A model generated the notes under the pieces. That model made no database searches, was not told the DNA's origin, and worked only from the letters and a program-made list of their open reading frames with translations. DNA of 64,000 bases from Plantibacter sp. Leaf314. GTDB taxonomy: Bacteria > Actinomycetota > Actinomycetes > Actinomycetales > Microbacteriaceae. The stretch spans positions 699,437 through 763,436 of the forward strand of contig NZ_LMOB01000001.1 in NCBI RefSeq assembly GCF_001423185.1, in the 5' to 3' direction. Within the stretch, counting starts at the first letter, position 1. Each line of letters starts with the position of its first letter. Position numbers and translations under genes: made by a program. Positions 48,815 to 57,501 of the stretch are shown in pieces.

Positions 48815-50320
48815 ATGACGAACCACAGCACGCCAGCCGCCGGAGCAGAACAGGGCGCACCCGCCCCGCAGGATCCGACGACCCGCTTCTTCGACTGGTG
48901 GCGGTCCACCGGTCTCCGTCGCTCGGACGACTCCTGGCTCGGCGGTGTCGCCGGCGGTGTCGCGACTCGGCTCGGCCTCGATCCGATGATCGTGCGCGGC
49001 GCCCTCATCGTCATCGCGATCCTGGGCGGACCGGTCCTCTTCGTCTACGCCGCGGGCTGGGCACTCATCCCCGACCAGCAGGGTCGGATCCATCTCGAAC
49101 GGGCGATCCGTGGGGTGTTCGACCCGGCGATCGTCGCCATTGGCATCCTCGCGGTACTCACCGTCGTGCCGTTCATGCGTGGTCTCTGGTGGGACGGCGT
49201 TCCGCACGCTTGGAACCTCCCGGGCTGGCTGGAGTCGACCATGACCGCCGGCTGGGTCATCGCACTGATCGTCGCCACGGTGTGGCTGATCGTGATGTTC
49301 TCGCGACGCGACTCCGAGCGGGCGACTCCCCCTGAGACTCCATCGCAGCGTGACCCGTGGACCAGCGACGCCTCGATCCCGAAGCCGTCGGCACCGTCGG
49401 CCACGTTCTCCCCCTCCAGCCCTCCCGGTCAGGCGCCGGCCTCCCCCGGCGCCACGGCCCCGGTGTCACTCGCGAAGGTCGCCGGTTCGCCAGGTGACCA
49501 GGGCGCGACCATGCCGCCCCCTGGCGCCACTCCCACCACCGTCTGGGACGGGGCTCCGAGCCAGCACCGAGGCTGGACGAGCCAGGAGTTCCGGGACGAG
49601 ATGAGCCGCCAGCGCGCCGAGCAACAGGCCGAGCGCGAGACCAAGGCTCGAGAGCGGCGTGCGCAGCACCCGGGAGCGGCCTTCGTCGCGATCACCCTCG
49701 GGCTGGCGCTGCTCGCCGGTGCCGGCGCGGCCGTCGTCGCAGCGAGCGCCGGGTTCTCGATCCCCGTCGTCGTCGTCATCGGCCTCGCCGCAGCGCTCGG
49801 CGCGCTCGCCGTCGCGACGATCGTCGCGGGCATCAGCGGACGGGAGAGCGGTTGGCTCGGGCTCTTCACGTGGGCCGCCGTGATCTCGTTGCTCGCCACC
49901 GGGGTGTTCCCGCTCGGCTCCTCCTTCCTGCCGGTCGGACGCGCGACCTGGACCGTGACGTCGACGGATGCGGACGAGCGACGTGGCTACGTCATGATCG
50001 CCGGCCAACCCACGCTCGACCTCGGCGAACTCGCCGACGACGACGCCTTGCGCGGTGGGACGATCGACGTGTGGATCGTCGCCGGCGAGGTCGACGTGCT
50101 CATCCCCGAGGACGTGCCGGTGATCGTCGAGTTCTCGGCCATCGCGGGCACCCTGGACACGGGACGCGGTGATCGGGACGGAACGGACCGACGCGGCGGA
50201 GCCCTCTTCCAGGACGAGGCCAGGTACGGACAGACGACGTCGGCGGACACGACGCGGGTCCGGGTGTGGACGGTCGCCGGTAGCGCGGTCGTGACCGAGG
50301 AAGCGGAGGCGGGACGATGA
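48815..50320 (+). CDS. PspC-domain membrane protein with LiaF-like C-terminal domain
   Basis: A 501-residue protein. The PspC domain (about 30-90, with SWLGGVAGGVATRLGLDP) is followed by further membrane helices (about 95-115 and 140-160), a Pro/Ser/Ala-rich linker, a charged helix (EFRDEMSRQRAEQQAERE), three more helices and a C-terminal beta-rich part (TIDVWIVAGEVDVLIPEDV...) like the LiaF/toastrack C-terminal domain. It probably holds the neighbouring kinase off until envelope stress occurs, by analogy with LiaF. Start ATG 48815. The stop overlaps the next gene. Confidence 0.82.
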   Translation: MTNHSTPAAGAEQGAPAPQDPTTRFFDWWRSTGLRRSDDSWLGGVAGGVATRLGLDPMIVRGALIVIAILGGPVLFVYAAGWALIPDQQGRIHLERAIRGVFDPAIVAIGILAVLTVVPFMRGLWWDGVPHAWNLPGWLESTMTAGWVIALIVATVWLIVMFSRRDSERATPPETPSQRDPWTSDASIPKPSAPSATFSPSSPPGQAPASPGATAPVSLAKVAGSPGDQGATMPPPGATPTTVWDGAPSQHRGWTSQEFRDEMSRQRAEQQAERETKARERRAQHPGAAFVAITLGLALLAGAGAAVVAASAGFSIPVVVVIGLAAALGALAVATIVAGISGRESGWLGLFTWAAVISLLATGVFPLGSSFLPVGRATWTVTSTDADERRGYVMIAGQPTLDLGELADDDALRGGTIDVWIVAGEVDVLIPEDVPVIVEFSAIAGTLDTGRGDRDGTDRRGGALFQDEARYGQTTSADTTRVRVWTVAGSAVVTEEAEAGR

Positions 50321-50649
50321 GCGAGCAGGACGACCGGACCGAGCGGGACGACCGGACCGACGCGACGACGGAGTCGACTCCACCGGCGAGCGATCAGACG
50401 ACCACGTCAGAGCGGACGAGCCACGAGGCGAAGAGCGGCTCCGATCAGACGGGTCGAGGCGGTCGGGCGCCCCGGTTCGGCACCATCCTCTGGGGTGTGC
50501 TCCTGCTCGTCTTCGCCGGGGCCATGCTGGTCACCAACCTCACCGAGGTGCGTATCGACCCGCTCGGCTGGATCACCGGTGCGATCATCGCGACCGGAGC
50601 GGTCCTCGTCGTCGCAGGCATCGCGGCCGCGGTGCGCCGGCGACCCTGA
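50317..50649 (+). CDS. Small two-helix membrane protein of the PspC locus
   Basis: A 110-residue protein with a highly charged, Thr/Asp/Arg-rich N-terminus (about 1-50) and two hydrophobic helices (about 56-72 and 82-104). No known motif. It overlaps the PspC/LiaF-like gene by four bases and is therefore probably part of the same response. Confidence 0.75.
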   Translation: MSEQDDRTERDDRTDATTESTPPASDQTTTSERTSHEAKSGSDQTGRGGRAPRFGTILWGVLLLVFAGAMLVTNLTEVRIDPLGWITGAIIATGAVLVVAGIAAAVRRRP

Positions 50650-50675
50650 GACCAGGACGCTTGAGCGCGAACCGC

Positions 50676-51383
50676 TCAGCCACCGGTGACGTCGTCCGGC
50701 AGCAGGTCGGGCCGGACCTCGCGGGTCCGCTCGAGCTGCTGCTGGCGCCGCCACGTCGCGATGGCCCCGTGGTTGCCGCTCAGGAGCACCGGCGGTACCG
50801 GCAGCCCTCGCCACTCGGACGGCTTCGTGTAGCTCGGGTATTCGAGCAGACCGTCCTCGTGCGACTCCTCGACGAGACTCTCGGGATTGCCCACCACGCC
50901 GGGGACCAGCCGACCGATCGCCTCGATCATCGCCATGACCGCGACCTCGCCGCCGTTCAGGACGTAATCGCCGAGGCTCACGAGGCGGACGCGTGCCCGG
51001 CTGGCCGTGTGCTCGAAGACGCGGTGGTCGATGCCCTCGTACCGGCCGCAGCCGAACACGAGGTGCGACTCGAAGGCGAGTTCGCGGGCCATCGCCTGGG
51101 TGAAGACCTCACCCGCCGGCGAGGGGAAGATGACGAGCGGCTCGTCCTCGGTGTCGTCACCCAGGATGCCGTCGAGCGCCTCGCCCCAGGGCTCGGGCTT
51201 CATGACCATCCCGGCCCCTCCGCCGTACGGGGTGTCGTCGACCGTGCGGTGACGGTCGTGCGTCGAGTCGCGGAGATCGTGGACGTCCAGCTCGATCAGG
51301 CCGCTCTGCTTGGCCTTGCCGAGCAGGGAGAGGTCCAGGGCATCGAAGAAGGTCGGGAAGATCGTGACGATGTCGATGCGCAT
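50676..51383 (-). CDS. trmD: tRNA (guanine-37-N1)-methyltransferase
   Basis: A 235-residue TrmD of the SPOUT class with the knot motifs [15 protein letters not shown] and [15 protein letters not shown], plus [17 protein letters not shown]. It methylates G37 to prevent frameshifting. It lies 46 bases downstream of the CbiX-like gene, not of rimM, which is 11.5 kb away, so its promoter setting is unusual. Confidence 0.97.
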   Translation of the reverse strand: MRIDIVTIFPTFFDALDLSLLGKAKQSGLIELDVHDLRDSTHDRHRTVDDTPYGGGAGMVMKPEPWGEALDGILGDDTEDEPLVIFPSPAGEVFTQAMARELAFESHLVFGCGRYEGIDHRVFEHTASRARVRLVSLGDYVLNGGEVAVMAMIEAIGRLVPGVVGNPESLVEESHEDGLLEYPSYTKPSEWRGLPVPPVLLSGNHGAIATWRRQQQLERTREVRPDLLPDDVTGG

Positions 51384-51429
51384 GAGGAGCAGTCTATTCG
51401 CGCGAGGGGCGGCCTCCCGGTCGGGTCGA

Positions 51430-52188
51430 TCAGTCGGACAGCCTGGCCGACGCCTCCTCGTAGCGATCGATCACGAGGTCGACGATGCCTGCATCCGGCG
51501 CCTCGCCCGGGTGGAGGAGCGGCGACGTCACCGCGTCGGCCCCGGCTTCCTCGAGCAGCCGCGCGAAGTATCCGGGTGCCAGCAGATAGGTCGCGATGAC
51601 GACCCGCCCGCGCGGTCGGCTCGCTCGGGCTTCTGCGACCGCGTCGGGTACCGCCGGGCTGGCGGCGGAGACGAACGCGGTCACGACCGGGACGCGCAAC
51701 CGTGCCTCCAGGCGCCGTCCCATCTCGAAGCAGTCCGCGACGGCACGCGCATCCGTCGAGCCGGCGGCGGCGAGGACGATGCGGTCGTCGGGCGTCACGC
51801 GCAGCGCCTCGAGTCGGCGGGCCAGCACCGCGACGAGGCGGTCGTCTGGCCCCATCGCGCGCGCCAGGGCGGTCGATCGCTCCGTCGCCTCGAGGTCCTC
51901 CACGAGGTCGACGTGGACGTGGAAGCCCGCGGACAGGAGCAGCGGCACCACGACGGCCGGACGGCCCGATTCCACGGAGCCGAGCGTAGCGGGGACGTCG
52001 GGCTGCTGGACGTCCACGAAACCACCGGCGACGTGCAGGTCGGCCCTGGCATGCTCGACGGCGGTGACGAGCGCGGCGACCGACGCCTGGCCGATGGGAC
52101 AGCTCGTGCCGTGCGAGACGGCGACGAGGGCCGGCGTCGTGCGGGTGGCGGGCTCCGCCCGGCGGACACCGGGGGCGAGCAGGGTCAT
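51430..52188 (-). CDS. Sirohydrochlorin chelatase-like protein (CbiX family)
   Basis: A 252-residue protein with two CbiX-like halves. The N-terminal half has [14 protein letters not shown] (H26) and [16 protein letters not shown]; the second half has [14 protein letters not shown] and [21 protein letters not shown]. It would insert Fe2+ into sirohydrochlorin to make siroheme for the NirB and related reductases. The start overlaps the nirD stop (ATGA). Confidence 0.85.
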   Translation of the reverse strand: MTLLAPGVRRAEPATRTTPALVAVSHGTSCPIGQASVAALVTAVEHARADLHVAGGFVDVQQPDVPATLGSVESGRPAVVVPLLLSAGFHVHVDLVEDLEATERSTALARAMGPDDRLVAVLARRLEALRVTPDDRIVLAAAGSTDARAVADCFEMGRRLEARLRVPVVTAFVSAASPAVPDAVAEARASRPRGRVVIATYLLAPGYFARLLEEAGADAVTSPLLHPGEAPDAGIVDLVIDRYEEASARLSD

Positions 52189-52559
52189 CGCTCCTCCCCC
52201 AGCTCGATCTCGACGAAGCCCCCGACGATGCGGGTGCTGAAGGTCCTGAGGAACAGGTTCGGGTCGGTGAAGCACTCGCCGGTTCCGAGGTCGTAGACCT
52301 GCTTGTGCAGCGGCGAGGCGATGGTCGGACGCTCTCCCCGTGAGCCGACGATGCCGCGGGCCATCACCGGCGCCGCCGTCTGGGGGTCTCGGTGGTCGAC
52401 CGCGTACACCTCCTCGGCGCCGATGCGGAAGACGGCGATCTGGCGTGCGCGGAGCAGCGCCACCTCGCCCCACGACAGCTCGAGATCGTCGATGGCGCAG
52501 ACCCGTCGCCAGTCGGCGAGCGCCGTCCGCGCGGTCTGCTCCGGTGTCGTCACGCTCAT
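52185..52559 (-). CDS. nirD: Nitrite reductase (NADH) small subunit
   Basis: A 124-residue NirD of Rieske-like fold without the Rieske cysteine/histidine ligands, as normal for NirD. It has WRRVCAIDDLELSWGEVALL, IAVFRIGAEEVYAVDHRDP and IASPLHKQVYDLGTGEC. It partners NirB. It is divergent from nirB, 211 bases away, rather than downstream of it. Start ATG 52559; upstream codons lack similarity. Confidence 0.93.
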   Translation of the reverse strand: MSVTTPEQTARTALADWRRVCAIDDLELSWGEVALLRARQIAVFRIGAEEVYAVDHRDPQTAAPVMARGIVGSRGERPTIASPLHKQVYDLGTGECFTDPNLFLRTFSTRIVGGFVEIELGEER

Positions 52560-52631
52560 CGTCGGCCTCCTGCTGGTCGTGCGTCGGAGCACCGACGCTA
52601 CGGGCGGGGTGTTTCGGCTGATCACCCGCGA

Positions 52632-52651
52632 GGTTTCGGTGAGGTGAAACC
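52632..52651. promoter_or_regulatory. Inverted repeat in the nirD-nirB divergent region
   Basis: GGTTTC (52632-52637) and GAAACC (52646-52651) form a perfect 6-bp inverted repeat 8 bases apart, about 75 bases upstream of nirD and 120 of nirB. GAAAC is also a GlnR half-site. On the minus strand a TTCAC follows at an 11-base step, giving a weak GlnR-like array. The rest of 52560-52770 shows no gene. Confidence 0.35.
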
Positions 52652-52770
52652 GACCTCACATCGTGTCCCACCGTCTGTGCGGTCCTCGACCCGTCGGGGA
52701 CACATCCGGGCAACGGTCCGGAAACGCCGCCTCAGTACGCTCGCTGGAACACGAGCCGAGGGGGCCCACG

Positions 52771-55371
52771 ATGACCGATCGCACTCCACAGGGCGGACCA
52801 CGCCGCATCGTCGTCGTCGGCGGCGGACCGGCCGCGCACCGGTTGGTCGACGCCCTGCACAGCCGTGACGGCGGGGAACGGACGCACATCACCGTCATCT
52901 GCGAGGAGCTGCACCGCCCCTACGACCGCGTCGCGCTGAGCAAGCGACTCGACGACGCCTCGATCGACCTCACGCTCACCCCGTCCGCCGTCTGGGACGA
53001 ACACCATGTCTCCCTCCTCCTGGGCGAGCGTGCGGAGCGCATCGATCGTGACGCACGGACGGTGCACACCTCGCTCGGTCGGCTCGTGGAGTGGGACGAG
53101 CTGATCCTCGCGACCGGCTCGTCGGCGCCGGTGCCGGAGATCGACGGCGCGGAGCACGCACTCGTCTACCGCACGCTCGACGACGTGGACCTGCTCGTCT
53201 CCGAGATCGAGCGCATCGGAAGACTGCGGGGACGTCCCGCTCGCGTGATCGTCGCCGGCGGTGGTCTCCTCGGGCTCGAGGCCGCCGGCGGCGCGGCTCG
53301 CCTCGGCGCCGACGCGAGCGTCGTGCACTCCGGTTCGTGGCTCATGTCGGCACAACTCGACGAGGGAGCCGGACGTGCACTCGGCCGGATCATCGGCGCG
53401 CAGGGCATCGCCTTGCATCTGGGGACCCGTCCTCGCTCGATCCTCCTCGACGAGGACGGCGCCGTCTCGGGGGTGAGGTTCTCGAGCGGCCAACAGGTCG
53501 AGGTGGACATCGTGGTCTTCGCGATCGGCATCCGGGCGAGGGACGAACTCGCGCGCGACGCCGGGATCGACCTCGGCGAGCGCGGTGGCGTGGTCATCGG
53601 GACCGACTGCAGGACGTCGGCGGCCGGGGTCTGGGCGATCGGGGAGGTCGCCTGCTTCGAGGGACGCTGTACCGGGCTCGTGGCGCCGGCGAACGCGATG
53701 GCGGAGGTCGTCGCCGACCGGCTGCTCGGCGGCGAGGCGGAGTTCACGACGGTCGACGACGCGACGAAACTGAAGCTCTCCGGCGTCGACGTCGCGAGCT
53801 TCGGCGACGCCCTCGCCCGGACGGAGCACAGCCTCGAGATCGTCTACGCCGACCCGGCACGGGGGCTGTACCAGAAGCTCGTGATGACCGACGACGCGAA
53901 GACACTCCTCGGCGGCATCTTCGTCGGCGACGCCTCGCCCTACGTCGCGTTGCGCCCGCTCCTCGGGAGTGAGCTGTCGAGCGAACCCGCGGCCTACCTG
54001 TCCGCCTCCGGGATCGAGGCACCGGCCGGGGACGAGCTGCCGGACGCGGCGCTCGTCTGTGCGTGCAACGCCGTCACCGCGGGCTCGGTCCGCGAGGCGA
54101 TCGCCGGCGTGCACGGCGAGGCCTGCACGGAGCTCGGCCCGCTCAAGGCCTGTTCACGGGCCGGCACCCAGTGCGGCTCGTGCGTCCCACTCGTCAAGAA
54201 GATCCTCGAGACGGAGCTGACGAAGTCCGGTATCGCCGTGTCGCGCGCCCTCTGCGAGCACTTCGCCCTGTCTCGGCAGGAACTGTTCGAGTCCATCCGG
54301 GTGCTCGGCCTCACCTCCTTCGACGACATCCTCGCCCGGTTCGGCGTCGGTCGCGGCTGCGACGTCTGCAAGCCCGTGGTCGGCTCCATCCTCGCCAGTC
54401 AGCAGGGCGGCTACATCCTCGACGGCGGGCGCGGCACACTCCAGGACACGAACGACCGTGCGCTCGCGAACATGCAGAAGGACGGCACCTACTCGGTGGT
54501 CCCGCGGATCCCCGGCGGTGAGATCACGCCCAAGAAGCTCGCGGTGATCGCGCAGGTCGCCACCGACTACGGGCTCTACACGAAGATCACGGGCGGGCAG
54601 CGCATCGACCTCTTCGGGGCCCGACTCGAGCAGTTGCCGGAGATCTGGCGCATCCTGGTCGACGCCGGGTTCGAGTCCGGCCAGGCCTACGGCAAGTCCC
54701 TCCGCAACGTGAAGAGTTGCGTTGGGTCGAGCTGGTGCCGGTTCGGGGTGCAGGACTCCGTCTCCATGGCGGTCTTCCTCGAACTCCGCTACCGGGGGCT
54801 CCGGGCGCCGCACAAGTTCAAGTTCGGCGTGTCCGGCTGTGCCCGTGAGTGCGCTGAGGCTCGTGGGAAGGACGTCGGGATCATCGCGACCGAACAGGGG
54901 TGGAACCTGTATGTGGGCGGAAACGGCGGGTTCCAACCGACGCACGCGCAGCTCCTCGCGGGTGACCTCGACGACGAGACGCTCATCCGGTACATCGACC
55001 GGTACCTCATGTACTACATCCGCACGGCCGACCGTCTCCAGCGCACGGCACGGTGGATGGAGGACCTCGAGGGCGGACTCGACCACGTCCGGGAGGTCGT
55101 CGTCGAGGACTCGCTCGGGCTCGCCGCCGATCTCGAACAGGCGATGGCTGCCCATGTCGAGGGCTACGAGGACGAGTGGGCCGCCACCCTCGCCGACCCG
55201 GAGCGCCTCCGACGGTTCCGTTCCTTCGTCAACGAACCGGGCGAGGCGGAGCCCGGGTTGCCGCGCGTGGCCGAACGCGGCCAGTACCGACCGGCCACGG
55301 CTGCGGAGGTCGAACGCGGCGAGGCCGTCTACGTCGCAGGGCCTACCATTCCAGTGAGAGAAGGGGCGTAG
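52771..55371 (+). CDS. nirB: Nitrite reductase (NADH) large subunit
   Basis: An 866-residue NirB reducing nitrite to ammonium in the cytoplasm. In order: FAD/NAD(P)-binding domains (RIVVVGGGPAAHRL; VIVAGGGLLGLEAAGG), a BFD-type [2Fe-2S] domain (C430, C432, C468, C471), a second cysteine pair in GRGCDVCKP, and the siroheme/[4Fe-4S] domain with C650, C656, C690 and C694 (KSCVGSSWC; SGCAREC). GAGGGGG precedes the ATG at 52771. cobA begins directly at the next base after its stop. Confidence 0.97.
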   Translation: MTDRTPQGGPRRIVVVGGGPAAHRLVDALHSRDGGERTHITVICEELHRPYDRVALSKRLDDASIDLTLTPSAVWDEHHVSLLLGERAERIDRDARTVHTSLGRLVEWDELILATGSSAPVPEIDGAEHALVYRTLDDVDLLVSEIERIGRLRGRPARVIVAGGGLLGLEAAGGAARLGADASVVHSGSWLMSAQLDEGAGRALGRIIGAQGIALHLGTRPRSILLDEDGAVSGVRFSSGQQVEVDIVVFAIGIRARDELARDAGIDLGERGGVVIGTDCRTSAAGVWAIGEVACFEGRCTGLVAPANAMAEVVADRLLGGEAEFTTVDDATKLKLSGVDVASFGDALARTEHSLEIVYADPARGLYQKLVMTDDAKTLLGGIFVGDASPYVALRPLLGSELSSEPAAYLSASGIEAPAGDELPDAALVCACNAVTAGSVREAIAGVHGEACTELGPLKACSRAGTQCGSCVPLVKKILETELTKSGIAVSRALCEHFALSRQELFESIRVLGLTSFDDILARFGVGRGCDVCKPVVGSILASQQGGYILDGGRGTLQDTNDRALANMQKDGTYSVVPRIPGGEITPKKLAVIAQVATDYGLYTKITGGQRIDLFGARLEQLPEIWRILVDAGFESGQAYGKSLRNVKSCVGSSWCRFGVQDSVSMAVFLELRYRGLRAPHKFKFGVSGCARECAEARGKDVGIIATEQGWNLYVGGNGGFQPTHAQLLAGDLDDETLIRYIDRYLMYYIRTADRLQRTARWMEDLEGGLDHVREVVVEDSLGLAADLEQAMAAHVEGYEDEWAATLADPERLRRFRSFVNEPGEAEPGLPRVAERGQYRPATAAEVERGEAVYVAGPTIPVREGA

Positions 55372-56151
55372 ATGTCGCGTGCAGGCAGGGTCACCCTGGT
55401 CGGTGGCGGACCGGGCGATCCCGCGTTGCTGACCGTCGCCGCGGTGGAAGCCCTGCGCGACGCCGACGTCGTGCTCTACGACCGACTCGCCCCGCATGAC
55501 GCCCTCCCTTCCCTCGCACCGAACGCCCTCCTCGTCGACGTCGGCAAACGCCCGGGCCACCACCCGATCGGGCAGGAGGGCATCGAGACCGTCATGGTCC
55601 AGCACGCCCTGGACGGTGCGGCCGTCGTCCGCTTGAAGGGCGGCGACCCGTACGTGTTCGGCCGTGGTAGCGAAGAGGTGCTCGCCTGCCATCGCGCGGG
55701 CGTCCCCGTCCGCGTCATCCCCGGCGTCTCGAGCGCCGTCGCCGTACCCGCCGCCGCCGGGATCCCCCTCACCCATCGGAACCTGAGCCGGCTCTTCACG
55801 GTGGTGAGTGGTCACATGCCGCTCTCCGACGACGAACACCGTCACCTCGCCGGGCTGGGTGGCACGATCGTGGTCCTCATGGGTATCGGCACCCTGCCCT
55901 CCGTCTCCCAGGGACTGCTCACCGCGGGACTCGCCGCCGACACCCCGGTCGCGATCATCGAGCGCGGTTACAGCGAGACCCAGCGGACGACGATCGCGGA
56001 CCTCGGTTCGATCCTCCACGTGGCGGCGGCTGCCGGGGTGCGATCCCCGGCGGTCATCGTGATCGGCCACGTCGTCTCCTTCGCGTTCGACGGCGACGCC
56101 GAGGCCGCCGAGCTCCTGGAGCGGGCAGAACGCCTGGCGGCGACGGCATGA
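55372..56151 (+). CDS. cobA: Uroporphyrinogen-III C-methyltransferase
   Basis: A 259-residue SUMT making precorrin-2, the siroheme precursor. It has VGGGPGDPALLTVAAVEALR, LYDRLAP, VGKRPGHH and RLKGGDPYVFGRGSEE. It lacks the CysG N-terminal dehydrogenase/ferrochelatase part, so precorrin-2 oxidation must come from elsewhere. Starts immediately after the nirB stop and overlaps the next gene by four bases. Confidence 0.95.
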   Translation: MSRAGRVTLVGGGPGDPALLTVAAVEALRDADVVLYDRLAPHDALPSLAPNALLVDVGKRPGHHPIGQEGIETVMVQHALDGAAVVRLKGGDPYVFGRGSEEVLACHRAGVPVRVIPGVSSAVAVPAAAGIPLTHRNLSRLFTVVSGHMPLSDDEHRHLAGLGGTIVVLMGIGTLPSVSQGLLTAGLAADTPVAIIERGYSETQRTTIADLGSILHVAAAAGVRSPAVIVIGHVVSFAFDGDAEAAELLERAERLAATA

Positions 56152-57311
56152 CCGACGCCACGGCGGGATCGCCGGACCCCGGCCCCGACGTCACCTCGCC
56201 GGTACCGGGGTTCCGCGCGGACCAGCTCGAGGGGTTCCGGATCGGCGTGACGAGCGACCGCCGGTCGCAGGACCTCATCGACGCCTTCGAGCGACGCGGC
56301 GCCACGGTCGTGCACGCCCCGACGCTCCGGATCGCCCACGCTCAACACGACGAACCCCTCATCGACGACACGCGCGACATCATCGCGGCACGTCCGGACG
56401 TGCTCCTCGCCACGACCTCGTACGGCGTCCGCCGGTGGTTCGAGGTGGCCGACGCCGCCGGACTCGGCGACGAGCTCGTCGACGCGCTCGCCGACACGGA
56501 CATCCTCGTCCGCGGCCCGAAGGCGCGTGGGGCCGTTCGGGCTGCGGGCCTGAACGACGTCGGTATGAGCGACCGCGAGACCACCGCCTCCCTCGTCGAC
56601 AAGGTCCTGGCCGAGTACCCGGCAGGCCTCCGGGTCGCCGTCCAACTGCACGGGTACACCGATGAGCGACAGCTCGAGCGCCTCCGCGCCGTGCATCCGG
56701 AGGTGCACACGGTCGCCCCGTACCGGTGGACGGACCCGGACGCCACCGACGAACGCGTGCGCCGGCTCGTGGACGCCATCGTGAGCGGATCGCTCGACGC
56801 GGTCACCTTCACGAGTGCACCATCGGTCGTCGCCCTCTTCACCGCCGCCGAGGCCCTCGGACTCGAGGACGCCGTCGTCGACGCGTTCCGCCACGACGTG
56901 CTCTGCGCGGCGGTCGGCCCCGTCACGGCCGCACCGCTGCTGGCGCAGGACATCGAGCCCATCGTCCCCGAACGGTTCCGCATGGGGGCGCTCATCCGAC
57001 TCCTCTGCGAACACCTCGAACAGCACGCGATCCTCCGCGCCGAGACGCTGCACGGTCCCATCGCCATCCGCGGAGCCATCGTCGAACTCCCCGGGTCCCG
57101 CGTGCGGCTCCCCCCGAACTCGCTCGCGCTGCTGCGAGCGCTCGTGCGCGCCAACGGCGCGGTCCTCTCACGGTCTGCCCTCGCCGACGCCCTCCCGGCG
57201 GCGGCCGACCACCACGCCCTCGAAGTGCAGATGAGCCGACTGCGCCAGGCACTCGGCGTCCCCGGCCTCATCAACACCATCGTCAAGCGCGGCTACCGAC
57301 TCGACGTCTGA
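56148..57311 (+). CDS. Uroporphyrinogen-III synthase-like protein with C-terminal winged helix (NnaR-like)
   Basis: A 387-residue fusion. The HemD domain (about 28-275) includes FRIGVTSDRRSQDLIDAFERR (shown in part) and AVTFTSAPSVVALF. It joins an OmpR-type winged-helix DNA-binding domain (about 295-387, ending SRLRQALGVPGLINTIVKRGYRL). This architecture matches NnaR, an actinobacterial nitrate-assimilation regulator that works with GlnR. The position inside nirB-cobA-narK supports that role; it may also act in tetrapyrrole synthesis. It starts with a 4-base overlap on cobA. Confidence 0.88.
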   Translation: MTDATAGSPDPGPDVTSPVPGFRADQLEGFRIGVTSDRRSQDLIDAFERRGATVVHAPTLRIAHAQHDEPLIDDTRDIIAARPDVLLATTSYGVRRWFEVADAAGLGDELVDALADTDILVRGPKARGAVRAAGLNDVGMSDRETTASLVDKVLAEYPAGLRVAVQLHGYTDERQLERLRAVHPEVHTVAPYRWTDPDATDERVRRLVDAIVSGSLDAVTFTSAPSVVALFTAAEALGLEDAVVDAFRHDVLCAAVGPVTAAPLLAQDIEPIVPERFRMGALIRLLCEHLEQHAILRAETLHGPIAIRGAIVELPGSRVRLPPNSLALLRALVRANGAVLSRSALADALPAAADHHALEVQMSRLRQALGVPGLINTIVKRGYRLDV

Positions 57312-57403
57312 CCCGTTCGAGCCGACGCGCGCGTCCGACCGAGCCCGACCGCGTCCCGACGGTCCGCGTCCTCACGGTCGTCGACGAGCGGTGTGAGCAG
57401 GAG

Positions 57404-57441
57404 GTGACGCAGGTGTTACGTGGGCGGTCGGACGCCGAAAC
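57404..57441. promoter_or_regulatory. Candidate GlnR operator upstream of narK
   Basis: Four pentamers sit at an exact 11-base pitch: GTGAC (57404-57408), GTTAC (57415-57419), GGTCG (57426-57430, poor) and GAAAC (57437-57441). The actinobacterial GlnR box is described as alternating GTNAC and GAAAC half-sites with six-base spacers, that is, the same pitch. The array ends 60 bases before narK. The rest of 57312-57501 shows no gene. Confidence 0.5.
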
Positions 57442-57501
57442 ACGGCGTCGATAGCGTCGGAGACAGCACCTCTCCCGCTTCACCGAACGCTCGGAGCAGT
57501 C

